The notes under the pieces were generated by a model. The model worked only from the letters and a program-made list of their open reading frames with translations, searched no databases and had not been told where the DNA came from. Below, piece by piece: positions 12,101-22,000 of a DNA stretch of 64,000 bases. The stretch covers positions 15,256,915 to 15,320,914 of the forward strand of contig OU744449.1 of assembly GCA_916610825.1 (NCBI GenBank). Reading direction: 5' to 3'. The translations under genes were made by a program, and so were the position numbers. Within the stretch, counting starts at the first letter, position 1. The number at the start of each line of letters is the position of its first letter. The stretch is from Haliclystus octoradiatus (taxonomy: Eukaryota; Cnidaria; Staurozoa; Stauromedusae; Haliclystidae).

Positions 12101-13519
12101 CTGCAAAGAAATACTAACTTTGACGATAAGAATTTCAAGAAACTCTGTCCTTTCATTGATGACGAAGACAAAATTTACAGATTAGGTGGAAGATTAGAAC
12201 ACCTTAAAGATTTCAAGCCCGACTTAGCAGCACCAATAATCATTCCGAAATGTAAAAGGAACAAAGAAAATGACCATTATACTAATCACAAAAAAGTCAT
12301 CAACATGGTTACGAAAGAATTTCATGAACAAACAGGACACTGCGGAGTCAACCGAACACGATCTGCGATTGAACAATCAGGACTCTGGATAATTGGAGTC
12401 AACAGAATATTGAAAACAGTTGGAAAGAACTGTCTATACTGCAGAAGAAGGAAACGTCCTCTGTTGGAACAAAAGATGGGTCAACTCCCAAGTTTTCGAC
12501 TGGACTGTGACAAACCTGCCTTCTGGTCATCTGCTGTCGACTTCTTTGGTCCACTTAAAACGAAGCTATACCGTGGAACTGTGAAAGATGCTCATGTAGC
12601 CTTATTTGTATGCACCGTCACAAGGGCAATACACCTTGAGTTCTGTTACGACCAGGAAGGTGGGGAAGGTCTTTCAACTGAAAAATTTCTAATGGCTCTT
12701 AGGAGATTCGTCAGCTTGAAAGGAATTCAGCCTGTACAACTGTACAGCGATAATGGACCAAATTTAATTGGAGCATCTCCAAAAGTAGAAAAGTTAGTAA
12801 AAGAATGGGATATAAAAGTGCTAGAAAACGGAATTAAAGGAAATGGTTTCCAATGGTTATGGAATTGTCCTACTGCGTCCCATCACAATGGAGTTGTTGA
12901 GACATTTGTCAACTTGGTCAGAAAAGCATTGGACGCCATGGCAGATTGCTATAACAACACTTTAAAGCCTGATGAATGGATGACTGCTCTTGCTGAAGTA
13001 GCTTATCTTATAAATTCAAGACCACTTTGGCCAAACTCAAGTGCGGATCCTATTGATATGAACGAGATTATAACACCAAATTCCTTGCTGTATGGACATC
13101 ATCTGACTCTTCCACAGCCACAAGATGAAAATAAAATACATCCAAAAGATCGTATGGCATCAATTCAGAAGCGTATTCAAATTTTCTGGAATTATTGGTC
13201 ATCGAATATGCCAAATCGTCTATTATGTCGAAATAAGTGGTTTTCACAAAGAAGAAACCTGGAAGTTGGAGATATTGTTTTGGAAAAAAAGAACAACTTA
13301 AATGGAATTACCCCGAGAGCAATATGGCCAGTCGCTATGGTAACTGAAACGTTCCCTGGTACAGATGGACTTGTCAGGAAGGTGAAGATTCAAAACAAAG
13401 CTGGAAGTTATGATAGACCTATTGCAAAGCTTATTCTATTGGCAACAAAAGAAGAAATAGATGCAAAAGCCATCAACGGTACAGAAGAAATCCTGGCTGG
13501 TATAAAAAGAATAAGATAA
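9128..13519 (+). CDS. BEL/Pao Gag-protease-integrase polyprotein, RT deleted in frame
   Basis: A single 1463-codon ORF. Residues about 1-250 are an acidic coiled-coil N-terminus. About 255-400 is the DUF1759-type gag core (FPTFQKRFTSAMNN). About 470-540 has Cys/His knuckles (CFGCLGKGHIRPQC, CQHCRKKHH). Near 600 is a DUF1758 aspartic protease with CLMDGGADTTLV. The usual pre-RT segment (INEDGRIEVRLPW) ends near residue 845 and is followed at once by the end of RNase H and linker (FHYVPSKENAADALTK), so RT and most of RNase H are missing without frame loss. The integrase follows: HHCC finger (GHCGVNRTR, CLYC), catalytic D (AVDFFGPL), D (LYSDNGPN) and E (HHNGVVETF), then a DUF5641-like C-terminus. 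Confidence 0.93.
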   Translation: MADDAEAIRRRFERRSKAYNREIEEFTTIKEQEFVAIGTWKSILFKVTEARKQVEETASTYLDVLDENNALNGQLELEIDHRVDECRKLHFEIRAETTKMIHELEENEAEKTHKRALEIAAATQNNQVNINEENAGGESSHHESASFEQNDQNDVTDVNNDGDDADSVVERERPTENNKEKEITAGNQRHQDELTHEEGQQSKENESGNATKRDDNIITIELLKDLSKTAAEAAAVAAIRAINIEGKATHSNKTSIRLAGFTPNSWNGEFKGFPTFQKRFTSAMNNAGVLDDDVKLQWLEKSIPQSYHTTIEGRSTLVEAWKALKLVVTDKKISDELMWNFRKLKPIQDKDQNVIQTFVTTIRTHMMYLKDFGKGNRTEDEEFIKDLKRKTGAEFEDQIEDQLAQENRIARKMNMKEEELSADYILEFLERRLLSSNSYRTEKKQQTLSKKESRNFKEAKVNVLQTTNDLNCQLCNNGKHGLEDCNKFKEFEVAERSEYCKSKGHCFGCLGKGHIRPQCKSEVTCQHCRKKHHSLLHRSTYSNQEASTANITQRTASTNTTTKRLNSSQESTATRLPVLKIWIKTGYKNADGTTQIRAATCLMDGGADTTLVRRNFVESLGLQGEDTTIHYEVVGGSHHKEVTQKYELTVGRLEPMAEKGRITAYAMKRPCGAAASLHKEFFAKNEHLNQIKEVVDTDGGEIDVIIGRDAQELHTELQRMTKESSKSAPIGIEFPLGWTIVGGTTHVSKKSGATRKVTSVTLAEETDISSTENMSTLMMSDLVGVNTTQRCVCTDKEIEEARFIKIAKENTTINEDGRIEVRLPWKPGYPEGLPNNYKEVSTNLKRKVKRLQETTKIEDFHYVPSKENAADALTKPNNVDLEQWHQGPKFLQEKIIPEFETANITKEIELRKDLTEIKPERKKRKKKTCIAKKVNAYFSVANTITKMSDEECKQILQIAADSNSMEEAINKISEKSNKTDHKGGKMKIYQALQRNTNFDDKNFKKLCPFIDDEDKIYRLGGRLEHLKDFKPDLAAPIIIPKCKRNKENDHYTNHKKVINMVTKEFHEQTGHCGVNRTRSAIEQSGLWIIGVNRILKTVGKNCLYCRRRKRPLLEQKMGQLPSFRLDCDKPAFWSSAVDFFGPLKTKLYRGTVKDAHVALFVCTVTRAIHLEFCYDQEGGEGLSTEKFLMALRRFVSLKGIQPVQLYSDNGPNLIGASPKVEKLVKEWDIKVLENGIKGNGFQWLWNCPTASHHNGVVETFVNLVRKALDAMADCYNNTLKPDEWMTALAEVAYLINSRPLWPNSSADPIDMNEIITPNSLLYGHHLTLPQPQDENKIHPKDRMASIQKRIQIFWNYWSSNMPNRLLCRNKWFSQRRNLEVGDIVLEKKNNLNGITPRAIWPVAMVTETFPGTDGLVRKVKIQNKAGSYDRPIAKLILLATKEEIDAKAINGTEEILAGIKRIR

Positions 13520-13589
13520 TTATATGAATAAAGATTGATCTCATCTATCGTTCAAAATTTGTTAAATTAAACTTCTCACTAAGGGGGAG

Positions 13590-13955
13590 TGATCGATTAA
13601 TCTTATATCCGCCATTTTTTTTAATATAAACGTCATGTTATTTGTGTTGATTTACGTCATTATGTTATTTTTATAGCTTGCGAAATATTTAAAATAATTT
13701 TGATTATGTAAGCAAAATATACCTTTAGAAAAGCCTAGACTAATTCAGAAACTTCAGTATGAGAAGCTACATTCGAAACGAAATCATACAACATTTTAGA
13801 AATTATATATATTGAAACATGAGATGATTACGAAATAAATTGTTATGAACTTATGAATCGTCCGTGTGTTTGTATTCGACCCCGTATTCGAACCCTCATA
13901 CTCAAATAAGAAGTCAATTAATATGTGAATAAGGATTTTCAAAATTGGCAAAACA
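13590..13955 (+). repeat. BEL 3' LTR
   Basis: 366-bp copy of the 5' LTR with eight instead of seven Ts in one run. It is preceded by a G-rich purine tract and followed by the GTATG duplication. Confidence 0.93.
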
Positions 13956-13960
13956 GTATG

Positions 13961-14724
13961 CTGTTATCCAAAAGAGACTTTGTTGGCCTGTTAAAACCTG
14001 TCCATCTAGGAAACAAAGTTATCAAGATGACAAAAAAGTGAAGTGCCTGGGTATGATATTGGACAATAAGCTGAGCTGGGAACATCACATCACCAATGTA
14101 AAATCTAAATTTTCTGCCAGTCTTCAAATGCTAAAACGCATCAGATTCTTAGCAAAACAAACTCTCACCGACCTATACTTCAAGGCTATTCTTCCTGGTG
14201 CATTTTATGGAATAGTTGTGCGGGGTAACTGCACACAAGCAAAATTGCGAGATCTTGAGAAATTCCATATAAGAGCTGCAAATAATTAATAAACTACCTA
14301 GAAAGACTAGCAACACCGACGTGCTCAAGTTAATAAAATGGAAACCTCTTAGTTATATGTACAAAAAAAAGATGGCATGCTTACCACATAAGATATACCA
14401 CGGAAAGTGTCCTGGATCAATCTTAAATTTAATTGAAAAGAAAAAAGCAACACAGAAGCATGCGAAGCAACATACAAGTAACTCTACCAAGATTTGAGAC
14501 CCAAATAGGGAAAACGAGTTTTAAATACCGGGCAGCTATCATTAGGTATAAATTACCTGAAACATTGAAGGAGGACAACACATATGAAAGTTACAAGAAA
14601 AATTTAATAAAGCATAGCCAACTGCTAGACTCAATATCTTTTGACGGATCGGGGACGAACTCTAAAAAAGATAAGTGCTGCCAGGATCTCGACCTGCTCA
14701 AACAAATCAGAAATGAATACATAC
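13961..14724 (+). mobile_element. LINE RT fragment, right piece
   Basis: Continuation of the LINE begun at 8577. The frame 13945-14289 holds the RT thumb region (KCLGMILDNKLSWEHHI, FKAILPGAFYGI) and the following helix (LRDLEKFHIRAA). It is degraded afterwards, with scraps readable to about 14650. The 3' end is near a short ACAT-repeat tract (14704-14722), after which element A resumes. The clade cannot be fixed from this fragment. Confidence 0.7.
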
Positions 14725-15335
14725 ATACATACCAACAACAAGGCACTGCCAATTGTAGAGGTTGTCTTGAACAATAAAATATTGTATGCTTTAGTTGACA
14801 CTGGCTGCACACATTCTATACTTATGTCAAATTAATGGTGGATGATTATCAACAGGTTATGGCCCAATTAAGGCCACATTACAAGTACATGACAATTATT
14901 TAACTGCGTCATTTCTTGTCTGTAACGACTTAGTGCAAAAATTTTCATGCAAAATTATTGACACAAACAACCCTGTCATGTTTGGGAATGAGAAATCCCC
15001 TTGTGTAAACACAGCGATAGAGACAGAGAATTGTAACTCGCCTCCACCTTTGAATATAAGTGATAAAGACTATAATGCGTATTTTGATGGGCAAACATGG
15101 ACTGTTAATTGGAATTGGCTAAATAACAAATTGCCTAATAATGACTGTCAATTAGGACGATATCCTATTTCTTCGGATGAGGTACAATCTGCATTTGATA
15201 ACAAAGTTAAAACATGGATTGATAATGAATGGTTAATTGAGCATGATTCTACTCAGCATGGCCCTGTTACTGGTGTGATTCCTATGCTTGCAGCAGTACA
15301 ACCCAACAAAGGAAATAAGGTTTGTCCTGTTATTT
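14725..15335 (+). pseudogene. Element A protease and start of pol (piece 2 of 4)
   Basis: The protease of element A is readable at about 14725-14833 (ALVDTGCTHSI, matching ALVDTGCSFSI of element B). After a stop and frame change, the frame 14933-15358 carries the linker before RT (DGQTWTVNWNW, then WLIEHDSTQHGPVTG). The same blocks are present in element B pol (GSCWTVAWKW, LIYYDETKFGPP). It breaks just before the RT FDFR motif because of the L2-like LINE insertion. Confidence 0.75.
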
Positions 15336-15344
15336 ATTATAAAA

Positions 15345-18140
15345 GACTTTGTTGTTGATCAGAAAGTAGATTTACTTTGCATTACTGAGACATGGCTAAG
15401 TCCAGCGGGCGATGATGTTACCATAGGAGAGATCTGCCCTAATGGTTATAGTTTTATTCACAATCCTAGACAAACTGGCAGAGGTGGTGGCGTGGCTATA
15501 TTGTATAAAAGAAGCAATCGTACTATTCCGAGATTATATGATCATAAATTTCGATCATTTGAATGCATTGATGCAACGTTCAAAATTCATAAGGCCATCA
15601 GGGTGATTGTTATATACCGCCCCCCTGAAGGGTATGCACCAACAATATTCTTTGATGAGTTTTCAACCTTGCTCGAACTAATTACTGTATGCAATGATAA
15701 TTTACTGATTATGGGTGACTTCAATTTTCATATTAATGATCTGACTGATGCCAATGGCAGGAAATTCTGTACCTTACTGGAAACATTCAATTTGAATCAG
15801 CATGTAAAGGTCCCTACTCACAATAGGGGACATACCCTTGACCTTATCATCACTACGAATGAAATTGACACACTACGCATAAATAACATCAGAACTGTTG
15901 AACAGCCGATATCTGACCACAAGGTGATCTGTTTCAATCTAAATATCAGTAAATTAGCAAATGAAAAAAAAATCGTGTTATCGCGAAGGCTGAAAGATTT
16001 TAATTTAGATGCATTTCATCAAATAATTAATGATTCACATTTGCTTGATAAAAATCATCCTGATAATGTAGATGCATTAGTTAGTAACTATGACGAAGTT
16101 CTATGTAATATCATGGACAAATTAGCACCTGTCAAGTCACGTACTATAGTTATTCGTCCAAATGCAGCCTGGTACTCGGAAGAAATTTCTATTCAGAAAA
16201 GAAAGAGACGCAGATTAGAGAGAAAATGGAGATCCACCAAGGCCGATGAACATTTGTCGAACTATATAGAACAATGCCATAATGTTAACAAACTGCTGAG
16301 TAGTGCAAAAGAGCAGTACTACTCAGCAGTTATTCGAGAAAATTCACATGACAGCAAGATGTTGTTTAGAACAATAGACAAGCTACTTTGTAAAGATAAG
16401 TCCAGATGCTATCCACCAGCAGAAAACGACCAGAAACTTTCTGATGCTTTTGCAGAATTTTTTACAACAAAAGTGAACATTATCTGTAATGAAGTATTGA
16501 CAAGGAAAATACTATGTCTTTGCGAACCAGATATTATTACTAATACTAGTTCGTCATGTTTTAGTTCTTTCTCTACTGTATCAAAAGATGATGTGCTTAA
16601 GCTGATTAGAAGCTCCACCATCAAGGCATGCTCTCTTGATCCACTACCAGCAAATATCATGCAAAAATGCTATGTCAGCCTTATCCCTGTTTTTCAGAGA
16701 ATAATCAACATGTCTTTGACATCTGGGACTATGCCGAATGATCTCAAAACAGCTATGTTATTCCCATCGATAAAGAAAATTAACTCTGACTGTGAGAACT
16801 TCCAGAACTTTCGACCGATATCAAACTTGAAGTATGTTTCTAAGTTGATCGAAAAGTCAGTATTCGTACAACTGAATGATCATTTGATTAAAAATAATCT
16901 TTACGAACAATTCCAATCTGCATATAAGCGCTTACACAGCACTGAAACTGCATTATTAACAGTTATTGATGATATTCTGATTTCATTAGATAAAGGGGAT
17001 GACGTTTTTCTCATACTGTTGGATCTATCAGCAGCATTCGACACAGTTAATCATTCGCTACTATTATCAAAACTCCAACAAACCTTTGGAATAACAGGAA
17101 TGGCTTTGCAATGGTTCAAGTCCTATCTCTCTGGACGTATGCAATTTGTCTGTATAAATGATTGTAAATCTGCAAATGATACGCTAAGAGTGGGAGTACC
17201 CCAAGGTTCTGTCCTTGGTCCATTGCTTTACACGCTCTACACGTCATCACTTGTTGAGGTCATCAAGCGTCATGGAATTGAGTATCACCTTTATGCTGAT
17301 GATACTCAGCTATATTTTTCATTCAAAGCAGAAAATATCAAGGAAGCTAAATCTCGGGTTGAGGAGTGTATTGCCAGTGTATTCCAATGGATGGATTTAA
17401 ATGAATTGAAATTAAACAAAGAAAAGACGGAAATTATACATATTCACTCGAAACACAAACTTTGTATCCAACCTCAATCACTGTTGATCGGCACAGACAA
17501 AATTTTTACCACAACAAAATCGAAAAATCTTGGGATCTACTTAGATGAATGTATGTCTTACGATTATCATATCTCCAACATATGTAGATCTTCTTTTAAT
17601 CATCTTAGAGGACTATCAAAAATCAGAAAATTCATCAATAAAGATTCAGCAGCAGTTGCAGTACATGCATTTATATCATCGAAATTAGACCATTGTAATT
17701 CGCTCTTGTATGGTTTGCCCCAAAAGAGCATAAAACGGTTACAATTTATTCAAAACACTGCTGCGAGAATTGTCACAGGAGTACGTAAATACGAACATAT
17801 TACGCCAAATTTGATAGAACTACACTGGCTACCAATCAAATACCGGATTGATTTTAAAATATTATTACTTGTTTATAAAACTTTGAATGGACTTTCTCCG
17901 AAGTATCTCTTTAACAAAATACACTATGAGAAGCATGCTAGGACATTACGCTCCACTAACAATGCATTATTACACCAGCCAAGAGCCAGAACAAAAACAT
18001 ATGGTGACAGGGCCTTTTCAGTATGCGGTCCAAGGCTATGGAATACTGTCCCTCTTGACATTCGCAGAGCAGCCTCAATTGATAAATTTAAAAAAATTAC
18101 AAAAACATATTTATTTCAGAAATTTTTAAATGATAGATAA
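15345..18140 (+). CDS. L2-like LINE endonuclease-reverse transcriptase ORF
   Basis: About 930 LINE-derived codons; the open frame also continues upstream into element A. The N-terminal part is an APE-type endonuclease lacking only its first segment: CITETWL, GGGVAILYK, IYRPP, MGDFNFH and the late ISDHKVI motif. The RT core follows: LLDLSAAFDTVNH, WFKSYLSGR, GVPQGSVLGPLLY and an intact catalytic YADDTQLY. The thumb and C-terminal region end in FKKITKTYL. No stop interrupts it, so the insertion is fairly young, but without ORF1 and the full endonuclease it is unlikely to be autonomous. The exact junction with element A is uncertain by a few bases. Confidence 0.88.
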   Translation, partial: DFVVDQKVDLLCITETWLSPAGDDVTIGEICPNGYSFIHNPRQTGRGGGVAILYKRSNRTIPRLYDHKFRSFECIDATFKIHKAIRVIVIYRPPEGYAPTIFFDEFSTLLELITVCNDNLLIMGDFNFHINDLTDANGRKFCTLLETFNLNQHVKVPTHNRGHTLDLIITTNEIDTLRINNIRTVEQPISDHKVICFNLNISKLANEKKIVLSRRLKDFNLDAFHQIINDSHLLDKNHPDNVDALVSNYDEVLCNIMDKLAPVKSRTIVIRPNAAWYSEEISIQKRKRRRLERKWRSTKADEHLSNYIEQCHNVNKLLSSAKEQYYSAVIRENSHDSKMLFRTIDKLLCKDKSRCYPPAENDQKLSDAFAEFFTTKVNIICNEVLTRKILCLCEPDIITNTSSSCFSSFSTVSKDDVLKLIRSSTIKACSLDPLPANIMQKCYVSLIPVFQRIINMSLTSGTMPNDLKTAMLFPSIKKINSDCENFQNFRPISNLKYVSKLIEKSVFVQLNDHLIKNNLYEQFQSAYKRLHSTETALLTVIDDILISLDKGDDVFLILLDLSAAFDTVNHSLLLSKLQQTFGITGMALQWFKSYLSGRMQFVCINDCKSANDTLRVGVPQGSVLGPLLYTLYTSSLVEVIKRHGIEYHLYADDTQLYFSFKAENIKEAKSRVEECIASVFQWMDLNELKLNKEKTEIIHIHSKHKLCIQPQSLLIGTDKIFTTTKSKNLGIYLDECMSYDYHISNICRSSFNHLRGLSKIRKFINKDSAAVAVHAFISSKLDHCNSLLYGLPQKSIKRLQFIQNTAARIVTGVRKYEHITPNLIELHWLPIKYRIDFKILLLVYKTLNGLSPKYLFNKIHYEKHARTLRSTNNALLHQPRARTKTYGDRAFSVCGPRLWNTVPLDIRRAASIDKFKKITKTYLFQKFLNDR

Positions 18141-18247
18141 GGCTCAGTAGTCAGTAAATAAATAAAATAAATAAAATAAATAGTCTTTTTAGTTTGAACA
18201 CTTGTAAAGCGCCATGAGCAATGTTAATGTGCGCTATATAAAAACAA

Positions 18248-18276
18248 TTTATTATTATTATTATTATTATTATTAT
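18248..18276 (+). repeat. (TTA)n tail of the L2-like LINE
   Basis: Trinucleotide run at the LINE 3' end, directly before element A coding resumes. Confidence 0.9.
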
Positions 18277-18706
18277 GGATTTCCGAGAAATGAACAATCA
18301 CATTGTGTCATTTACTAGCGATAGCGATGTGCGTGCGGAAAAGTTAAGAGAGTGGCGTCGGCGTGGTTGTAACGTTACTATGTTAGATTTTGAAAAGCGT
18401 ACTTGCAACTACATGTTAGTCCTGCACTATTCCGTTATCAAGCGGTTTGTTTCAAAGGTAAAGTTTATTGTTTAAAAAGGTTAACTTTTGGTATGAATGT
18501 AACACCGAAAATATTGACGTGTGTACTATCAAAGTTATTATCTTTAGAAGATGACATTAAAGAAGGTTCTGACAATCATATCGACGATGTCATTATCAAT
18601 GAAGACGTTGTCAGCGTTGAACAGGTACGCAACCACTTACTCCGTTATGGTTTAATTACAAAAGAGCCTGAGCCCCTTGATGATGGGTGTGTTCTGGGGC
18701 CACGGG
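18277..18706 (+). pseudogene. Element A reverse transcriptase (piece 3 of 4)
   Basis: Resumption of element A after the LINE: MDFREMN, then EWRRRGCNVTMLDF in frame 18275-18475. After a frameshift, 18403-18723 reads CFKGKVYCLKRLTFGMNV and HIDDVIINEDVV, where the catalytic YxDD box has become HIDD. Element B has the same order (CLTRLGFGLNV, YIDDIYIDEE). The frame is cut at 18706 by Gypsy E and resumes at 27652. The frameshift and changed catalytic box mark a dead copy. Confidence 0.75.
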
Positions 18707-18886
18707 TGTCACAATCAAGCTGATAGATTGATAGTATATAATTAAGACTTCAATACAACATGTTCGTACAGTTGCCACGAGGGGAATAAACTAAAACATA
18801 GGTTACATACATATTCGATAATAGCAGTCACGCTCATATCAGGTTACACTTTACTCAGGTTACATACAGTTACGCTGTACGTAACA
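18707..18886 (-). repeat. Gypsy E 3' LTR
   Basis: 180 bp, TGTCAC...GTAACA on the plus strand. It differs from 27472-27651 at one visible position (TTACGCT versus TTAAGCT). Confidence 0.92.
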
Positions 18887-19039
18887 TCTCCCTTCCCTTA
18901 AAACATAATTAATAACTGTAAGATTCTATTTATTGATTATTAAAGTTCCTTATTAAAGTCCTTGGTAATTATTTATGATTATGATAAAACTGTGAGATCA
19001 TTGTTTGATTGTTAAGAATTAACGTTATTTATTTTCTAA

Positions 19040-22000
19040 TTAATCTGGAATAAATCTATTTGGTGGTCTAACCACTCTACCACTATTTCTTGTAGCTGTA
19101 TCACCATTTGTATCAACATTTCTCCCATTATTTTGCAATACATCATTATCGTTAGTATCATCGGCTACTTCTAGATCATGATCTTCTTCATCAGTAGTAA
19201 TACTTGGTACTAACTTTAGATGTTGCCGATTCCTCCGGTATATTGCTCCATTGAATTTAATTAAGTATGATCTTCTTGACTTATTAGCAGCAATAGTTTT
19301 CCCTTTTTCACTCCATTTGTTATCCTTCCCAATACGAGTACGTACGTAATCATTTACTTTTAATACCGGTAAATCTCGTGCTCCATTTAAAGAGTCATAA
19401 TTTTTCTTGTACCTTTCTTTTTGTTGAATATCATTTTTCCTCATCTGTCTATCCACTGGTGATTTTGGTATGAGAGTTGATGGTAGAACTGGCAATTTCG
19501 TCTGAAGATTTCGTCCCATCAGCGCTACAGCTGGTGCAACACCTGTTGTACTATGTGTTGTATTTCTATGTTGTAACAATGCCAAATCAACATCAGCTTG
19601 GCTTAAAATCTTTTTCGCAATGGCTACGCCTCTTTCTGCTTCCCCATTTGATTGCGGATGATATTGATCAGTTGGATCATGATGAAACCCATAAGATATA
19701 GCAAAATCCTCAAATTCTGATGCTGAAAATTGTGGACCATTATCGCTCACCACTGTATCAGGTATGCCATGTGTTGCAAACACACTTTTAAATTTTGAGA
19801 TTGTAGTCGAGCATCTCGTATTTGTTAACAGTTTAATGTCTATCCATCGAGAGTAATAATCCATAAAAACTATGTATGATTTATTATTGTGTGTAAATAA
19901 ATCACAGGCAATTTTCTGCCATGGCCTTGAAGGCAGTGGTGTTGGCTTTAAAGGCTCTTTTCTATTATTTCTTGATGTGATTTGACAGTCATTACACGCC
20001 TCTATTGTTTCAGTAATAGATTTTCCAATACCTGGCCACCATACACTAATTTTTGCATTTTCTCTGCATTTAGTAATACCTTGATGACTTTCATGTAATT
20101 TATGCATAATATCATTCTGCAATATACTAGGAATGACAATAGGCCTACGCCCCTGGTAAATAATTAATTCTTTTACAATTGATAACTCACTTTGATGTTT
20201 AATATATGCTTTTACATTATTATTTACAGAACTTTGAACAGCTGGCCACCCATTAATAATATAACGTTTAACTTCTACTAATGTTTCATCTTTTTCAGTG
20301 GCTGTTTTTATAGCTTCAAGTCTGTTGTGGCTAACAGGCCAACCTTGTACAATGGTGTTAACAAACAGCTCAATCTCATCACTTTTTAAGGTCTCATGAT
20401 CAGATGGTAATATCACTGGATTACGGGACAAAGCATCTGCTATTAGCAAATCTTTACCTGGTACATGGGTAACATTAGGGTTGAATCGCATCAGTCTCAT
20501 TAAAAGGCGCTGACAGCGAATTGGGCATTCATCTAAGTTTTTGGTGGTCATCAGTGGTACAAGCGGTTTGTGATCTGTGATTAATTCAAATGATGGAAAT
20601 CCTATCAAGTATTTAGCAAACTTTTCACATGCCCATACAGAAGCCAAAGCTTCTTTCTCAATTTGGGCATAACGTTTCTCAGACTTAGATAATTGTCTGG
20701 AACAAAAGGCAACCGGGCGGAATTCACCCTGGCAGCGTTGTAGTAAAACACCACCTAGTCCAAACGAGCTAGCATCTGCACTAACCATTAACTCCTGATT
20801 TGGGTCATAAAATACTAATGATGGTAAATTTTTTAATTCCTCTTTAATGTCTATTAACGCTTGTATCTGCGGAGACCCCCAATACCAACTTTTATCACCT
20901 TTTAATAATTCACTTAATGGATAAAGCTTTGATGACATGTTCGGAACAAATTTTGTTAAGTAATTCAACATACCCATAATTGTTCTAAGCTCACTAATAT
21001 TATTTGGAGCTTGTAACTGAAATAGTGCATTTAATCGGTCACTGTGTGGTCTGATTCCATCAGAGCTGATAGTATGGCCAAAATATTTCAATTCTTGGCA
21101 ATTTATCTGACATTTTTCTTTATTTAGCTTAAGTCCAGATTTATAAATTTTGTCATAAACCTTGTCTAATCGTTGGTTGTGTTCTTGTTCAGTATTACCA
21201 TAGACTATAATATCGTCCATAATAACGTTACACCCATCAATATCACTTAACACATCTTCCATTTTCTTTTGAAAAATTTCTGGGGCACAACTTATTCCCA
21301 TAGGTATTCTATTAAAGCAAAACCTTCCTATTGGCGTAATAAAAGTTGTTAGCATTGAGCTTTCTTCATCAAGCGGGATTTGGTAATAACCGCCTGATGC
21401 ATCTAATGCACTGAAATGTTTCGCTCCTGCTAAATTGGGAGCTACATCATCTAAGTTTGGTAGCATAAAATGTTCTCTCTTTACGCTGCAATTGAGCTTC
21501 TTATAATCGACGCATATTCGAACCTTCCCATTTTTTTTCACTACAGGTACCATGGGGGAACACCAATCAGAAGGGCTGGATACTTTCCTAATAATCCCTT
21601 TTTCTTCCATTCGAAGTAATTCTTTCTTAACTTCAGGCAAAATAGGAAACGGTACTCTACGTGGAGCTGTCACGCAAGAAGGAGTAGCACCATCCTTAAG
21701 GGTGATTTTTACTGATGTTGTAATCATTTTACCAAAAGATGCAAATATATTATTTTCAATATTGTCAATGCGTTTAATTAGATTAAATGTAATGAGTTCA
21801 TTTCGTCCTAACAAATTGTTTTTCGTTCCACGGATTACATATATCTTACAGTTCTCAAACGTTGAACCGTGACATAACTTAGTTGTAAACTTACCAACAC
21901 AACGAACTGCCCCGCCAGGCGATGACAGGTGTTTACTTACGGCTGCAAGTTCAGGTTTCGGATATAAACTTTTCCAAGTGCTCTCTGTAATAACTGTAAC

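Larger units (their letters stand above)
8696..13955 (+). mobile_element. Nearly intact BEL/Pao element lacking RT
   Basis: A 5.26-kb BEL/Pao element bounded by LTRs of 365 and 366 bp that differ, as far as I can see, by a single T in a poly-T run. It is flanked by a perfect GTATG target-site duplication (8691-8695 and 13956-13960). It has a purine tract (AAGGGGGAG, 13581-13589) just before the 3' LTR and one long ORF. The near-identical LTRs imply recent insertion. The ORF has no reverse transcriptase or RNase H core, so movement must have used enzyme from another element. Confidence 0.92.
15336..18276 (+). mobile_element. L2/CR1-like LINE, 5'-truncated
   Basis: A non-LTR element inserted in element A just before its RT. 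It contains a nearly full EN-RT ORF, then a 3' UTR with the GCGCTATATAAA-type tail common in L2/CR1-like elements and a (TTA)n run (18248-18276). ORF1 and the beginning of the endonuclease are missing, so it is a typical 5'-truncated copy. Element A coding resumes directly after the repeat. A clear target-site duplication was not identified. Confidence 0.85.
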
